Shown: positions 1 to 9,232, counted from the stretch's first letter. The stretch is 64,000 nucleotides of DNA from Pseudomonas baltica (GCF_031880315.1 NZ_CP134771.1:558001-622000); one strand, 5' to 3'. A program made the numbers and translations. Notes: a model not told the origin generated them from the letters alone.

Positions 1-603
1 GGAGTACAGCAGCGTCAGAGTGCGGGTGGCTTCAGGTACGTGAGAGAAGAAATCGAACCGGCGCGAATCGTCATCCAGGTTGGTGCGCGGGTCGGGTTTG
101 AAAGCGTGAACCATGTCCGGAAACTTGATCGCGTCGCGGATGAAGAAGGTCGGGAAGTTGTTGCCGACCAGGTCCCAGTTACCGTCAGCGGTATAGAACT
201 TGGTGGCGAAGCCGCGCGGGTCACGCAGGGTTTCGGGTGAATGGTTGCCGTGAACCACCGACGAGAAGCGCACGAAGACCGGGGTATGGGTGCCCGGGGT
301 GAACACCTTGGCCTTGCTCAAATCGCTGATGTTGCTGGAGGCGACGAACTCGCCGTGCACGCCAGTGCCGCGGGCATGCACCACGCGCTCCGGGATGCGC
401 TCGCGGTCGAAGCGCTGCAGCTTTTGCAACAGTTGCACGTCTTGCAGCATGACTGGCCCATTGGCGCCGGCGGTCTGCGAGTTCTGGTTGTCGCCAACGG
501 CGGCGCCATTATCACGGGTCAACGTGTCAGCGAAGGCTGACGAAAAGAGCATGCTCAACGCCAGCACGCTGACCGCGTGACCGGAAAAAGTAGTTGTTTT
601 CAT
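1..603 (-). CDS. katB: Periplasmic monofunctional (heme) catalase, KatB-like, 3' end outside window
   Basis: Converts hydrogen peroxide to water and oxygen. The 201 codons visible start at ATG 603 with a GAGGG ribosome site just upstream. The protein begins with a signal peptide ([23 protein letters not shown]), so export to the periplasm is expected, as for KatB-type catalases. The catalase N-terminal core is clear: [23 protein letters not shown] with the start of [12 protein letters not shown] carrying the catalytic histidine, then [20 protein letters not shown] and [15 protein letters not shown]. The reading frame continues beyond base 1, so the heme-tyrosine region is not visible. The next gene, an LLM monooxygenase, lies upstream on the same strand 184 bp away; this gap holds a perfect inverted repeat that includes the ribosome site (separate entry). 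Family assignment is secure; the katB symbol rests on the signal peptide. Confidence 0.9.
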   Translation of the reverse strand, partial: MKTTTFSGHAVSVLALSMLFSSAFADTLTRDNGAAVGDNQNSQTAGANGPVMLQDVQLLQKLQRFDRERIPERVVHARGTGVHGEFVASSNISDLSKAKVFTPGTHTPVFVRFSSVVHGNHSPETLRDPRGFATKFYTADGNWDLVGNNFPTFFIRDAIKFPDMVHAFKPDPRTNLDDDSRRFDFFSHVPEATRTLTLLYS

Positions 604-611
604 TAGGAAAT

Positions 612-645
612 CCCTCATGGATCTTATGGTTTGAGTCCATGAGGG
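612..645 (-). promoter_or_regulatory. Inverted repeat in the catalase leader that covers the ribosome binding site
   Basis: CCCTCATGGA at 612-621 and TCCATGAGGG at 636-645 form a perfect 10-bp inverted repeat with a 14-nt loop. In the catalase mRNA the 3' arm contains the GAGGG ribosome site, 8 nt before the ATG at 603, so the hairpin would bury it. A second short hairpin (GAGCC-TATG-GGCTC) lies further upstream near 679-692. Seen directly; the regulatory meaning is inference. Confidence 0.45.
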
Positions 646-787
646 TAACCACGCCGAGCGCTGTGCCTAAATTGCTTGAGCCTATGGGCTCGATTGAAAG
701 ATATGCGTCGCCACGCGGGAACTTGATCTGCGGATCATGGTTCGCGCGCGTCATCCGGCACGGTCACGGTTGCTCGCCGCGACTCAC

Positions 788-2113
788 TCACGGGAAAAAG
801 CGATTCGCCGGCCGCGGCAACCCGAGATTCTCGCGCAACGTCTTGCCCTCATACTCACGCCTGAAAATCCCCCGCCCTTGCAGCTCGGGAATCACCTTGG
901 CGACGAAATCGTCCAGGCCACCGGGCAACCACGGGAACATGATGTTGAAGCCGTCGCTGCCTCGCCCTTCGAGCCAGCCTTCCATCTCGTCGGCGATGCT
1001 GTTGGCAGTGCCAACGAAACTCAGCCCCGCATAGCCACCCAGGCGCTGCGCCAACTGGCGCACGGTCAACTTCTCGCGGTCGGCCAGCGCCAGTACCCGC
1101 TGTTGCGAGCTCTTGCTCTGGTTGGTCTCCGGGATCGACGGCAGATAGCCGTCCAGGTCGAACTTGCTGGCATCCACCCCCAGGGACACCGACAGCGAAG
1201 CTATAGCGCTCTGCTCGTGCACCAGGCTGTCCAGATGCGCACGGGTACGCCGTGCCTCCTCGAGCGTATCGCCCACCACCACGAAAGCCGCGGGCAGAAT
1301 TTTCATGTGCTCGGGATCGCGCCCGAAGGCCGGCATGCGGCCTTTGACGTCGGCGTAGAACGCCTGCCCCTCCTCCAGCGTGCCGTGGGCGGCGAAGATC
1401 ACCTCGGCCGTTTGCGCGGCCAGTTGCCGGCCGGGCTCGGAAGCGCCTGCCTGGACAATCACCGGCCAGCCCTGGGGCGGCCTGGCGATGTGCAGCGGGC
1501 CGCGCACCGAGAGGTACTCGCCCTTGTGGTCGAGGGTGTGCAGCTTGTCGGGGTCGAAGAAGATACCGCTGTCGGCATCGCGCACGAAAGCGTCATCGGC
1601 CCAGCTGTCCCACAGCCCGGTGACCACGTCATAGAACTCCCGTGCGCGGGCATAGCGCTCGTCATGGGCGCGATGCTCAGTGAGCCCGAAGTTGAGCGCC
1701 GCGTCCGGGTTGGAGGTGGTGACGATGTTCCAGCCGGCGCGGCCGTTGCTCAGGTGATCCAGCGAGGCGAAACGCCGAGCGATATGGAACGGCTCGTCGA
1801 AGGTGGTCGAGGCGGTAGCGATCAGGCCGATGTGGTCGGTGGCCTGGCTCAGGGCCGAGAGCAATGTGAAGGGTTCGAACGAGGTCGCGGTGTGGCTGCG
1901 CTTGAGGGCCTCGATGGGCATGTTCAGCAAGGCCAGATGATCGGCCATGAAGAAGGCATCGAAGCGGGCGCGCTCAAGCGTCTGCGCCAGGCGCTTGAGG
2001 CGCGAGAAATTGAAGTTGGCATCGGCCCAGGCACCGGGGTAGCGCCAGGCGCCGGTATGGATGCTGACCGGACGCATGAAGGCGCCGAGTTTGAGTTGCC
2101 GGGAAGTGCTCAT
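788..2113 (-). CDS. LLM-class FMN-dependent monooxygenase, NtaA/SnaA/DszA family
   Basis: A 441-residue flavin-dependent monooxygenase of the NtaA/SnaA/DszA/SoxA group; members use reduced FMN from a separate reductase to attack C-N or C-S bonds of xenobiotics. Typical blocks are ARFDAFFMADHLAL near residues 50-63, the T..FEPFTLLSALS stretch, RRFASLDHLSNGRAGWNIVT, the PPQGWPVIVQAGAS loop, and the C-terminal GSDGFNIMF..PELQGRGIFR..YEGKTLRENLGL that is diagnostic of the subgroup. The ATG at 2113 is chosen because AAGGGG lies 8 nt upstream; an in-frame ATG 20 codons earlier has no such site. It is divergent from tauABC, which lacks tauD, so this enzyme may be the desulfonating partner of that transporter. 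Substrate unknown. Confidence 0.88.
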   Translation of the reverse strand: MSTSRQLKLGAFMRPVSIHTGAWRYPGAWADANFNFSRLKRLAQTLERARFDAFFMADHLALLNMPIEALKRSHTATSFEPFTLLSALSQATDHIGLIATASTTFDEPFHIARRFASLDHLSNGRAGWNIVTTSNPDAALNFGLTEHRAHDERYARAREFYDVVTGLWDSWADDAFVRDADSGIFFDPDKLHTLDHKGEYLSVRGPLHIARPPQGWPVIVQAGASEPGRQLAAQTAEVIFAAHGTLEEGQAFYADVKGRMPAFGRDPEHMKILPAAFVVVGDTLEEARRTRAHLDSLVHEQSAIASLSVSLGVDASKFDLDGYLPSIPETNQSKSSQQRVLALADREKLTVRQLAQRLGGYAGLSFVGTANSIADEMEGWLEGRGSDGFNIMFPWLPGGLDDFVAKVIPELQGRGIFRREYEGKTLRENLGLPRPANRFFP

Positions 2114-2456
2114 GGCATTGGCCCCTTGATGGTCAAAGGGCCTAGCATCGACCATGCAGGCGGGTTGGTCCAATAACCAATGGTCTTTGCATAGAAGATT
2201 TCATGATAGGCGTGGAGAGGCGACTGGCCCCTTCGCAGGCAAGCCTGGCTCCCACGTTAGTGCATGATGCACCTGTGGGAGCCAGGCTTGCCCGCGAAGA
2301 GGCCGAACCTGCCCAATCCCGATATACCCGCTAACCTTATCCCTCCAAACACAACAATCTGCCGCCGATATATGGATATGCAGTTAAATTATTGGATTTA
2401 CCTTTTTTAGATCAAATAGATTTATGCCATTCCGAAACGCACAAGGCCTATCGCAC
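2114..2456. other. Divergent regulatory gap between monooxygenase and tauA
   Basis: 343 bp without a gene. It holds, from left to right, the leader of the monooxygenase, an inverted repeat TTGGT-N6-ACCAA at 2165-2180 of the kind bound by LysR-type regulators, a REP palindrome (2231-2299), and an AT-rich stretch at about 2367-2425 that is the likely tauA promoter. I could not assign a -10/-35 pair with confidence. In Pseudomonas such genes are usually under CysB-type sulfur control, which is background knowledge rather than seen here. Confidence 0.4.
2231..2299. repeat. REP palindrome pair (GCAGGCAAGCCTGGCTCCCA type)
   Basis: Arms at 2231-2254 and 2276-2299 are inverted copies of the Pseudomonas REP core (CTTCGC.GGCAAGCCTGGCTCCCA) with one mismatch, separated by 21 nt. 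It sits in the divergent gap upstream of tauA. Confidence 0.85.
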
Positions 2457-3440
2457 ATGTCCACACTGCCCTCGCTTCGCCAGTTGTTCGTCGCCACCCT
2501 GCTGGCTGGCCTTACCTGGACGGCCCAGGCCGCCGACCTGACCATCGGCTATCAAACCGGTACCGATCCGAGCAAGGTGCCCCAGGCCAACGGCGAGTAT
2601 GAAAAAGCCACCGGCCAGAAGATCGACTGGCGCCGCTTCAACAGCGGCCCGGAAGTGGTCGCGGCGCTCGCCTCCGGCGATCTGCAGATCGGCAACCTCG
2701 GCTCCAGCCCGCTGGCCGCCGCCACGTCGCGCAACATCCCGATCGTGGCCTTTATCGTTTCGGCGCAGATCAACTCGTCCGAAGCCTTGGTGGTGCGCAC
2801 TGGCAGCGGCATCGAAAAACCCGAAGACCTCAAGGGCAAGACCATCGCTACGCCGTTCGTGTCGACCTCCCACTACAGCCTGCTCGGCGCCCTCAAGCAC
2901 TGGGGCCTGACCAGCAAGGACGTCAAGGTGGTCAACCTCAACCCGACGGAGATCGCCGCGGCCTGGAAGCGCGGCGATATCGACGGCGCCTTCGTCTGGT
3001 CGCCAGCCCTGGGCGAGATCCGCAAGACCGGCAAGACGCTCACCGACGCCGCCGAAGTCGGCCGCTGGGGTTCGCCGACCTTCGAGGTCTGGGTGGCCCG
3101 CAAGGACTACGCCGACAAGCACCCTGACGTGATCGCCAAGTTCGCCGGTACCACCCTCGCCGCCTACGCTGACTACACTGCGCACAAGGCTGAATGGACC
3201 GCCGACTCGGTGCCGGTCAAGGCCATCGCCAGGCTTACCGGCTCCAACGCCGCCGACGTTCCCGAATTGCTGGCAGGCGCGACCTACCCCGACGCTGCTG
3301 CACAAAAAAGCGCCGCCCTGCTCGGTGGCGGTACCGCCAAGGACATCGCCGCCACCGCAGCGTTTTTGAAGGAACAGAAAAAGATCCCTGACGTACTCCC
3401 TGACTACAGCACGTTCGTCAGCGCCAAATACATCCCTTGA
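2457..3440 (+). CDS. tauA: Taurine ABC transporter, periplasmic substrate-binding protein
   Basis: Binds taurine or a related short sulfonate in the periplasm and hands it to TauBC. The 327-residue form starting at ATG 2457 gives a clean signal peptide ([23 protein letters not shown]) with AAGG about 10 nt upstream; an ATG 11 codons earlier (2424) has no ribosome site. Strong agreement with the TauA family: [76 protein letters not shown] and the C-terminal [16 protein letters not shown]. First gene of tauABC, 10 bp before tauB. No TauD dioxygenase follows, so the transported compound may be cleaved by another enzyme or TauD may be elsewhere in the genome. Confidence 0.93.
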   Translation: MSTLPSLRQLFVATLLAGLTWTAQAADLTIGYQTGTDPSKVPQANGEYEKATGQKIDWRRFNSGPEVVAALASGDLQIGNLGSSPLAAATSRNIPIVAFIVSAQINSSEALVVRTGSGIEKPEDLKGKTIATPFVSTSHYSLLGALKHWGLTSKDVKVVNLNPTEIAAAWKRGDIDGAFVWSPALGEIRKTGKTLTDAAEVGRWGSPTFEVWVARKDYADKHPDVIAKFAGTTLAAYADYTAHKAEWTADSVPVKAIARLTGSNAADVPELLAGATYPDAAAQKSAALLGGGTAKDIAATAAFLKEQKKIPDVLPDYSTFVSAKYIP

Positions 3441-3450
3441 GGCCAGAGCC

Positions 3451-4254
3451 ATGGCAACCCTTGAACTGCAAAACATCAGCGCCCACTACCCCGGGGCGCC
3501 GGAGCCGGTGCTCAAGGATCTGTCGCTGCGCCTGGAGCCCGACCAACTGGTGGTCGCGCTCGGGCCCAGCGGCAGCGGCAAGACCAGCCTGCTCAACCTG
3601 ATCGCCGGTTTCGTCGCCCCTACGGCCGGCACCCTGACCCTCGACGGCAAGCCCGTTCGAGGGCCGGGTGCCGATCGCGGCGTGGTGTTCCAGGACGACG
3701 TGCTGCTGCCCTGGCAGGACGTGTTGACCAACGTCAGCTTCGGTTTGCAGCTGGCCGGCATCGCCCGTAACGAACGTGAGCGCCGCGGGCGCGAGCTGTT
3801 GCAACTGGTCGGCCTGGAGGGTTTCGAGCAGCGCAAGGTCTGGGAGCTTTCAGGGGGCCAGCGCCAACGTGTCGGCCTGGCCCGTGCACTGGCCGCCGAA
3901 CCGCGGGTTTTGCTGATGGACGAGCCCTTCGGCGCGCTGGATGCCTTCACCCGCGAGCAGATGCAGGAGCTGCTGCTCAGCGTATGGCAACGCACGCGCA
4001 AGCCGGTGTTCCTGATTACCCACGACATCGAGGAGGCAGTGTTCCTGGCCACCGATCTGGTGCTGTTGGCGCCCCATCCGGGGCGCATCGTCGAGCGCTT
4101 GCAACTCGACTTCGGCCGCCGTCACGCCGCCGGTGAGCCGGCCCGCGCGATCAAGTCCGATCCAGCCTTCATCACCACCCGTGAACATGTACTCGCGCAG
4201 GTCTTTGCCTATCAACAAAGCCTGCAGCAAGCCAGCGCTCAGGAGCCCACATGA
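3451..4254 (+). CDS. tauB: Taurine ABC transporter, ATP-binding protein
   Basis: Energises taurine/sulfonate import at the inner membrane; 267 residues. Walker [10 protein letters not shown] at residues 38-46, Q-loop [11 protein letters not shown], signature LSGGQRQR at 133-140, Walker B VLLMDEP at 153-159 followed by FGALDAFTR (D-loop), and H-loop histidine 191 in LITHDIEEA. The DDVLLPWxDV and DAFTREQMQ motifs are those of the nitrate/sulfonate/taurine subfamily. It follows tauA by 10 bp and overlaps tauC by 4 bp (ATGA), so the three genes are one transcription unit. Confidence 0.93.
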   Translation: MATLELQNISAHYPGAPEPVLKDLSLRLEPDQLVVALGPSGSGKTSLLNLIAGFVAPTAGTLTLDGKPVRGPGADRGVVFQDDVLLPWQDVLTNVSFGLQLAGIARNERERRGRELLQLVGLEGFEQRKVWELSGGQRQRVGLARALAAEPRVLLMDEPFGALDAFTREQMQELLLSVWQRTRKPVFLITHDIEEAVFLATDLVLLAPHPGRIVERLQLDFGRRHAAGEPARAIKSDPAFITTREHVLAQVFAYQQSLQQASAQEPT

Positions 4255-5084
4255 GCAGCATCGAACTGCTTGAAAGCACGACAGCCACCCAGCCCCCGCC
4301 CATACCGAAAGCACCGTCCAACGATACCCGCGGCATCAGCGCAGTGACCATCGCCGCGCTGCTGTTGATCTGGTGGGCCGTGACCCACTGGGGGTTCATC
4401 GACCCGCTGTTCCTGCCCGGTCCCGGCGCGGTGCTGGCCAAGGGCTGGGACGTGCTCAACAACGGCTACATGGACGTCACCCTGTGGCAACACCTGGGCT
4501 CCAGCCTGGGGCGCATCGGCATCGCGCTGGTGGCCGCGGTGCTGACCGCCATCCCGCTGGGGCTGGCCATGGGCCGCAACCGTATCGCCCGAGGCATTTT
4601 CGACCCGTTGATCGAGTTCTACCGGCCGGTACCGCCGCTGGCGTATCTTCCCTTGATCGTCATCTGGTGCGGCATCGGCGAGCTGTCCAAGGTGCTGCTG
4701 ATTTATCTGGCGATCTTCGCCCCGATCGCGATTGCCACCGCCAACGGCGTGCGCACCGTCGACCCGGCCCGGTTGCGTGCCGCGCAGTGCCTGGGTGCCA
4801 CCCGCGCCCAGCTGATCCGCCATGTGATTTTGCCCAGCGCCCTGCCGGACATTCTCACCGGCCTGCGCATCGGCCTGGGTGTGGGCTGGTCGACGCTGGT
4901 GGCGGCCGAACTGATCGCCGCCACGCAAGGTCTGGGTTTCATGGTGCAGTCGGCTGCGCAGTTTCTGGTGACCGACGTGGTGATCCTCGGGATTCTGCTG
5001 ATCGCCGTGATCGCCTTTGCCATGGAGCTGGGCCTGCGTGCGCTGCAACGCCGACTGGTACCGTGGCACGGGCAATCCCACTGA
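4251..5084 (+). CDS. tauC: Taurine ABC transporter, inner-membrane permease
   Basis: 277-residue permease of the SsuC/TauC type with about six membrane segments. Seen: the hydrophobic start [16 protein letters not shown], the [36 protein letters not shown] block, and the EAA loop [48 protein letters not shown] that contacts TauB. Start ATG overlaps the tauB stop. Its stop lies 6 bp from the stop of the convergent SDR gene, so the operon ends here without tauD. Confidence 0.92.
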   Translation: MSSIELLESTTATQPPPIPKAPSNDTRGISAVTIAALLLIWWAVTHWGFIDPLFLPGPGAVLAKGWDVLNNGYMDVTLWQHLGSSLGRIGIALVAAVLTAIPLGLAMGRNRIARGIFDPLIEFYRPVPPLAYLPLIVIWCGIGELSKVLLIYLAIFAPIAIATANGVRTVDPARLRAAQCLGATRAQLIRHVILPSALPDILTGLRIGLGVGWSTLVAAELIAATQGLGFMVQSAAQFLVTDVVILGILLIAVIAFAMELGLRALQRRLVPWHGQSH

Positions 5085-5090
5085 TGCGGA

Positions 5091-5825
5091 TCAAGCGTAG
5101 CGCTTGCCGCCGCCATCCACATACAGCCGCGACGCGTTGACGAACGCCGCGGCATCGGACAGCAGGTACACTACGGCGTTGGCCACATCGGTGGGTTTGC
5201 CGGGCCCGGCGAGCGGCGTCAAGGGTTCGGACTTCTCAAGGCTCGCGCCTTGCAATTCGGCCAGGCGCGGCGACTCGATCGGCCCGGGCGCTACCGCGTT
5301 GACCCGTACCCCGTGTGGCCCATAACGACGCCCCAGGCCCTGCACCAGCAAGTCCAGGGCAGCGTTGACGCTGGAGCCGATGAAATGCTGCGGCGACGGA
5401 TCGATCCCGCCTCGGCCGCTGATCACCACCACTGCACCCTTGCCTGCAGCGATCAGATGCGGCAGCGCCGCGCGCACCGGCCGCACACTGCCCAGCAACT
5501 TGGCGTCGATCACCCGTTGCCAGTCCTCATCGGCCAACTCGAGAAATTCGCCGAAGGCGCCGACGTTGGTGCTGGTGACCAGCCCATCGATTCGGCCGTG
5601 TTCGGCCACGATGGCGGCGGTGGCCTGGTCCACCGCGTGGCTGTCGCCCACATCCAGCGGCAAGGCGAACACCTTGGGCCAGTCGGCGAACTGCGCGGCG
5701 GTCACCGAGCGTGAAGAGGCGACCACCGTAGCTCCCAGCTCCGCCAACGCCAGCGCCGTGGCCCGGCCCAGCGCGCCCGTGGCACCGGTGACCCAATAGA
5801 CTTTTCCTGCGAAATCCTGACTCAT
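5091..5825 (-). CDS. SDR-fold protein with replaced catalytic Tyr and Lys
   Basis: 244-residue short-chain dehydrogenase/reductase fold. The cofactor motif TGATGALG (residues 13-20) is intact, as are LDVGDS and the C-terminal RVNAVAPGPIESPR and LYVDGGG. However, the place of the active-site YxxxK is occupied by GSSVN (in FIGSSVNAAL), so both Tyr and Lys are missing, although VVVISGRGG keeps the serine region. The second SDR in this window (44966-45775) has the same replacement. ATG 5825 is chosen for AAGGAG 8 nt upstream; an earlier start 21 codons back has none. Either a divergent oxidoreductase subfamily or an NAD(P)-binding non-enzyme. Substrate unknown. Confidence 0.82.
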   Translation of the reverse strand: MSQDFAGKVYWVTGATGALGRATALALAELGATVVASSRSVTAAQFADWPKVFALPLDVGDSHAVDQATAAIVAEHGRIDGLVTSTNVGAFGEFLELADEDWQRVIDAKLLGSVRPVRAALPHLIAAGKGAVVVISGRGGIDPSPQHFIGSSVNAALDLLVQGLGRRYGPHGVRVNAVAPGPIESPRLAELQGASLEKSEPLTPLAGPGKPTDVANAVVYLLSDAAAFVNASRLYVDGGGKRYA

Positions 5826-6050
5826 GCAGCGCTCCTTGGTTAGGACAAATAGCGCATTACGTTGCCGGGATCGGGGCCGGAACTCCAAGACCTGTTGGTT
5901 CTATTCAAAGAACTGGGGCGGGTTCTGGTATTCGTGCCAGCTGTAGAGGCCTCGTCGCCGCCCGGATGCACATCTCACGGCTCATTTCTACAGGGCATGA
6001 CCAACGACGCAGGCGCCCACCTCAACGCCGTGCCCGCAACAACGATATAG
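5826..6050. other. Intergenic stretch before the acyl-CoA dehydrogenase remnant
   Basis: About 225 bp between the SDR start and the acyl-CoA dehydrogenase remnant. It presumably carries the SDR promoter. A 62-codon open frame at 5862-6050 resembles nothing I recognise and has no convincing ribosome site, so I do not call it. Confidence 0.3.
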
Positions 6051-6465
6051 GCGTATATAAACCTGTTCGCTCGTACTTATTCCACAGGTGCTGCCAAGCA
6101 GCGCCCGTCGCTGGTGCTGGGTGGCCAGAGTTATGCCCATAAACCGCTTACCCAGCACGCCGTGGTCCAGGCCGCGATCGCCCTGGACAGCATCGAGGCG
6201 CTGCTGCAACGGATAGCCGGCGATTGGGACCATCGCGTACGCCATGGGCCGTTGTGGGCGGCGGTGATCCTCGCGGCCAAACAGCACGCGGTCGAATCGG
6301 CGCAACAGGTGGTCAATCTGGCACTGGAAATCGCCGGAGCCGCCTCGTTGTCGAAGAAAAACGAGCTGGAGCGGCTATATCGCGATGTCCGCGCCGGGGG
6401 GGCATCCGCCGAGTGCACACGCCAATTATGAAATCATCGGGCGGTCGTATTTGTTTGATGAGTGA
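6051..6465 (+). pseudogene. C-terminal remnant of an acyl-CoA dehydrogenase-family gene
   Basis: From 6051, directly after an in-frame stop (TAG 6048), the frame reads as the C-terminal helical domain of an acyl-CoA dehydrogenase: LTQHAVVQAAIALDSIEALL, WAAVILAAKQHAVESAQQVV, ALEIAGAASL, then NELERLYRDVRAGG. At a run of seven Gs (6396-6402) the frame breaks: dropping one G restores the expected end HPPSAHANYEIIGRS ending at a TGA at 6463-6465. The N-terminal two thirds of the gene are absent. So this is a truncated, frameshifted relic, related to the SfnC/DszC-like flavoenzymes used on organosulfur compounds. A sequencing error in the G run could explain the shift but not the missing 5' part. 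Confidence 0.72.
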
Positions 6466-6552
6466 TAGGGGGTAGCATCCTGACGGATGTGTACCCGATC
6501 GACCGCCCTCCGCCAGCCTGGCTTTACTCCGTCCATCTACCGGAATTTATCC

Positions 6553-7374
6553 ATGACCACCGCGCCAGACACCCCTTGGCAACACCGCTACCGAACCCCC
6601 AGTGACACTGCGCGGGCCGCGAACCCGGTGATCGACGCCCTGCTCGACCATCGCAGCGTGCGCCGCTACCTGACCACGCCGCTGCCTGAGAACACCATGG
6701 CGACCTTAGTGGCTGCGGCGCAGTCCGCATCGTCATCTTCCAACCTGCAGGCCTGGAGCGTGCTGGCCGTGCAAGACCCAGCCCGCAAGGCTCGGCTCTC
6801 GGCCATTGCCAGCGATCAGGAGCATATTCGCCAAGCGCCGCTGTTTCTGATCTGGCTGGCCGACTTCTCCCGCGCCCAGCGCATCGCCGACACCCGCGCC
6901 ATCGAACTGCAAGCGCCGGCCTACCTCGACAGCCTGTTGCTGGGCAGCATCGACGCCGCGCTGGCCGCGCAGAATGCCGTGGTGGCTGCCGAGTCGCTGG
7001 GGCTCGGTACCGTGTACATCGGCGCGCTGCGCAACAACGTGCAGGCGGTGATCGACGAACTGCAATTGCCGCCGCTGGTGTTCCCGGTGTTTGGCTTGTG
7101 CGTCGGCTATCCGGACCCGCAAGCCCCGGCCGCAATCAAGCCGCGCCTGGGCCAGGACGTGGTCCTGCACCATGAAACCTACCAGGTCGATGATGCGGAG
7201 CCGCAGCGGATCGCCGCCTATGAGCAAGTCGCCGCCGATTTCAGCCGCGAGCAGGGTCAGGTCAGTGGCAAATGGGGCGAGCAAGTGGTGCAGCGGCTGC
7301 GCGACAAAGGCTCGCTGCATGGCCGCGAAATCCTCGCCGAGGTGCTGCGCAAACAAGGGCTGGGGCTGTACTGA
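6553..7374 (+). CDS. NADPH-dependent oxidoreductase, NfsA/FRP-type nitroreductase family
   Basis: 273-residue FMN flavoprotein of the NfsA/Frp class, which reduces free FMN, quinones or nitro compounds with NADPH. Family blocks: DALLDHRSVRRYL at the N-terminus (phosphate contact of FMN), the AAQSASSSSNLQAWSV loop, AVVAAESLGLGTVYIGALRNN and VFPVFGLCVGYP. ATG 6553 (MTTAPDT) is preferred; an ATG 22 codons earlier lies in a stretch without family similarity. Ribosome site is weak (GGAA 7-10 nt upstream). In this sulfur-rich context it is a candidate supplier of reduced FMN for the three LLM monooxygenases of the window, none of which has an SsuE/MsuE-type reductase beside it; that role is inference. 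Confidence 0.85.
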   Translation: MTTAPDTPWQHRYRTPSDTARAANPVIDALLDHRSVRRYLTTPLPENTMATLVAAAQSASSSSNLQAWSVLAVQDPARKARLSAIASDQEHIRQAPLFLIWLADFSRAQRIADTRAIELQAPAYLDSLLLGSIDAALAAQNAVVAAESLGLGTVYIGALRNNVQAVIDELQLPPLVFPVFGLCVGYPDPQAPAAIKPRLGQDVVLHHETYQVDDAEPQRIAAYEQVAADFSREQGQVSGKWGEQVVQRLRDKGSLHGREILAEVLRKQGLGLY

Positions 7375-7444
7375 AAGGCTTGGGGCGAAGCATCGATGCC
7401 GGTGCCAGGTTCAGTCTCATGATGTGCAGTGATGCAGCTGGTGT

Positions 7445-7477
7445 CTTCGCGAGCAAGTTTTGCTCCCTCTTGTGGGA
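7445..7477. repeat. Single REP unit (degenerate)
   Basis: CTTCGCGAGCAAG followed by TTGCTCC..TTGTGGGA matches one Pseudomonas REP unit. It lies in the 206-bp gap between the oxidoreductase and the aldolase gene; the remainder of the gap shows only a likely promoter region for the aldolase operon. Confidence 0.6.
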
Positions 7478-7580
7478 TGACACTTTCTACACGAAACATC
7501 TCGCGCGATGTATGGTCACACCCCAGTGCGTCGTAGTGCTCTAGCGCACGGCGCGACCTTCCGGTTAATGGGGACAGATC

Positions 7581-8597
7581 ATGAACACCCAAGCACTGAT
7601 CGATATTGCCAACGCCCTTGTCGCAGATGGCAAGGGCCTGCTGGCCATGGATGAAAGCAGCTCGACCTGCCGCAAGCGCTTTGTCGAGCAAGGCATCGAA
7701 GACACCGAAGAAATGCGCCGCGCCTACCGCGAGCTGCTGATCACCACACCCAGGCTGAGCGACAGCGTCAGCGGCCTGATCCTCTTCGACGAGACCATTC
7801 ACCAGGCGAAAAAAGACGGTACGCCGTTCGTCGAGCTGATCGTCAAGGCCGGGATGATCCCCGGTATCAAAGTCGACCTGGGCGCCAAGCCGCTGGCCGG
7901 GCATCCAGGCGAAACCGTTACTGAAGGCCTCGACGGCCTGCGCGCGCGCTTGGAGGATTACCACAGACTCGGTGCCCGGTTCGCCAAGTGGCGCGGGGTC
8001 ATCAACATCGGCGACGGTATTCCCAGCACTGCCTCCATCGCCGTCAACGCCCATGCCCTGGCCCGCTACGCCGCGCTGTGCCAGGACGTCGGGCTGGTGC
8101 CCATCGTCGAGCCCGAAGTACTGATGGACGGCGCCCACTCACTGGCACGCTGCAGCGAAGTCACCGAAAAGGTTCTGCACGCGGTCTTCGCCGAACTGAA
8201 CATCCAAGGCGTGTTGCTCGAAGGCATGCTGCTCAAACCCAATATGGTCACCAGCGGCGCCGACAGCACCGAGCAGGCGGACGTGCATGCCGTCGCGGCA
8301 GCGACCCTCGACACCTTGCTGCGCTGCGTACCGGCCGCAGTACCGGGCATCGCCTTTCTCTCCGGCGGGCAATCGCCGGCCCTGGCTTCAGCGCATTTGA
8401 ATGACATGCATCAAGGTCGCGTGTTGCCATGGGCGCTAACCTTCTCCTATGGCCGGGCCTTGCAGCAACCGGCGCTGAATGCCTGGAACGGTGAAGCGGC
8501 CAACGTGGCCGCCGCGCAAAAGGAACTGGAGCAACGCGCTGCGCTCAACCGCGCCGCCGTTCAAGGCCGCTACACTGCCGGGATGGAACCTAAATGA
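7581..8597 (+). CDS. Fructose-bisphosphate aldolase, class I
   Basis: 338-residue class I (Schiff-base) aldolase that interconverts fructose 1,6-bisphosphate with dihydroxyacetone phosphate and glyceraldehyde 3-phosphate in the cytoplasm. Seen: the N-terminal LVADGKGLLAMDESSSTCRKRF, GIKVDLGAKPL, FAKWRGVI with the conserved lysine, VPIVEPEVLMDG, and the Schiff-base lysine in LLEGMLLKPNMVTSG, then FLSGGQSP and the phosphate-binding SYGRALQ. ATG 7581, overlapping the next gene by 4 bp (ATGA). Pseudomonads usually rely on a class II enzyme, so this class I copy belongs to the phosphoketolase operon that follows. Confidence 0.93.
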   Translation: MNTQALIDIANALVADGKGLLAMDESSSTCRKRFVEQGIEDTEEMRRAYRELLITTPRLSDSVSGLILFDETIHQAKKDGTPFVELIVKAGMIPGIKVDLGAKPLAGHPGETVTEGLDGLRARLEDYHRLGARFAKWRGVINIGDGIPSTASIAVNAHALARYAALCQDVGLVPIVEPEVLMDGAHSLARCSEVTEKVLHAVFAELNIQGVLLEGMLLKPNMVTSGADSTEQADVHAVAAATLDTLLRCVPAAVPGIAFLSGGQSPALASAHLNDMHQGRVLPWALTFSYGRALQQPALNAWNGEAANVAAAQKELEQRAALNRAAVQGRYTAGMEPK

Positions 8598-9223
8598 ATG
8601 CAGCTGCACCGCAACTGAGACTGTTTTTAGTGCGCCACGGCCAGACCGAATGGTCGTTGACCGGCCAACACACCGGGCGCAGTGATATACCGCTCACCGA
8701 ACAGGGCGAAGCCGAGGCCCGTTCCGTGGCGCCGTTGCTGAGCAGCGTCAGCTTCAGCCACGTGTTCAGCAGCCCGCTGCAACGGGCGCGGCAGACCTGC
8801 GACCTGGCCGGGCTGGGCGATCAGGTGGAGATTCTGCCCGACCTCGCCGAATGGGACTACGGTGCCTATGAAGGCCTGCGTACCCCGGAGATTCGGCAAC
8901 AAAAACCTGGCTGGAACATCTTTCGCGACGGCTGCCCGCAAGGCGAATCCGCTGCCCAGATGACGGCCCGTATGGACCGTCTGATTGCACACCTCAAGAC
9001 GCTTAGCGGCGATGTCGCGCTGTTCGCCCACGGCCATGTCGGCTGTGTGCTCGCGACTCGCTGGTTGGGCCAGGCGCTGACCGAGGCCGGGCATTTCCCC
9101 TTGGCCACGGCCTCGCTGAGCGTACTGACGCTAGACCCGAAACACGCCAACGTACCGATCATCGCGGCCTGGAATCTGACCCCCGGCCGAGGTTTCCTGG
9201 AGGGCTATACGCGCCCTGCCTAA
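8594..9223 (+). CDS. Histidine phosphatase family protein (phosphoglycerate-mutase-like)
   Basis: 209-residue branch-1 histidine phosphatase. The catalytic [10 protein letters not shown] motif is at residues 12-21, followed by [26 protein letters not shown], the acidic EWDYGAYEG, and the second active-site histidine in LFAHGHVGC. Such proteins hydrolyse sugar phosphates; in this operon a sugar bisphosphate or monophosphate is a likely substrate, rather than glycolytic 3-phosphoglycerate. Translationally coupled to the aldolase (start overlaps its stop) and 47 bp before phosphoketolase. Confidence 0.87.
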   Translation: MNAAAPQLRLFLVRHGQTEWSLTGQHTGRSDIPLTEQGEAEARSVAPLLSSVSFSHVFSSPLQRARQTCDLAGLGDQVEILPDLAEWDYGAYEGLRTPEIRQQKPGWNIFRDGCPQGESAAQMTARMDRLIAHLKTLSGDVALFAHGHVGCVLATRWLGQALTEAGHFPLATASLSVLTLDPKHANVPIIAAWNLTPGRGFLEGYTRPA

Positions 9224-9232
9224 AGGCAATAC

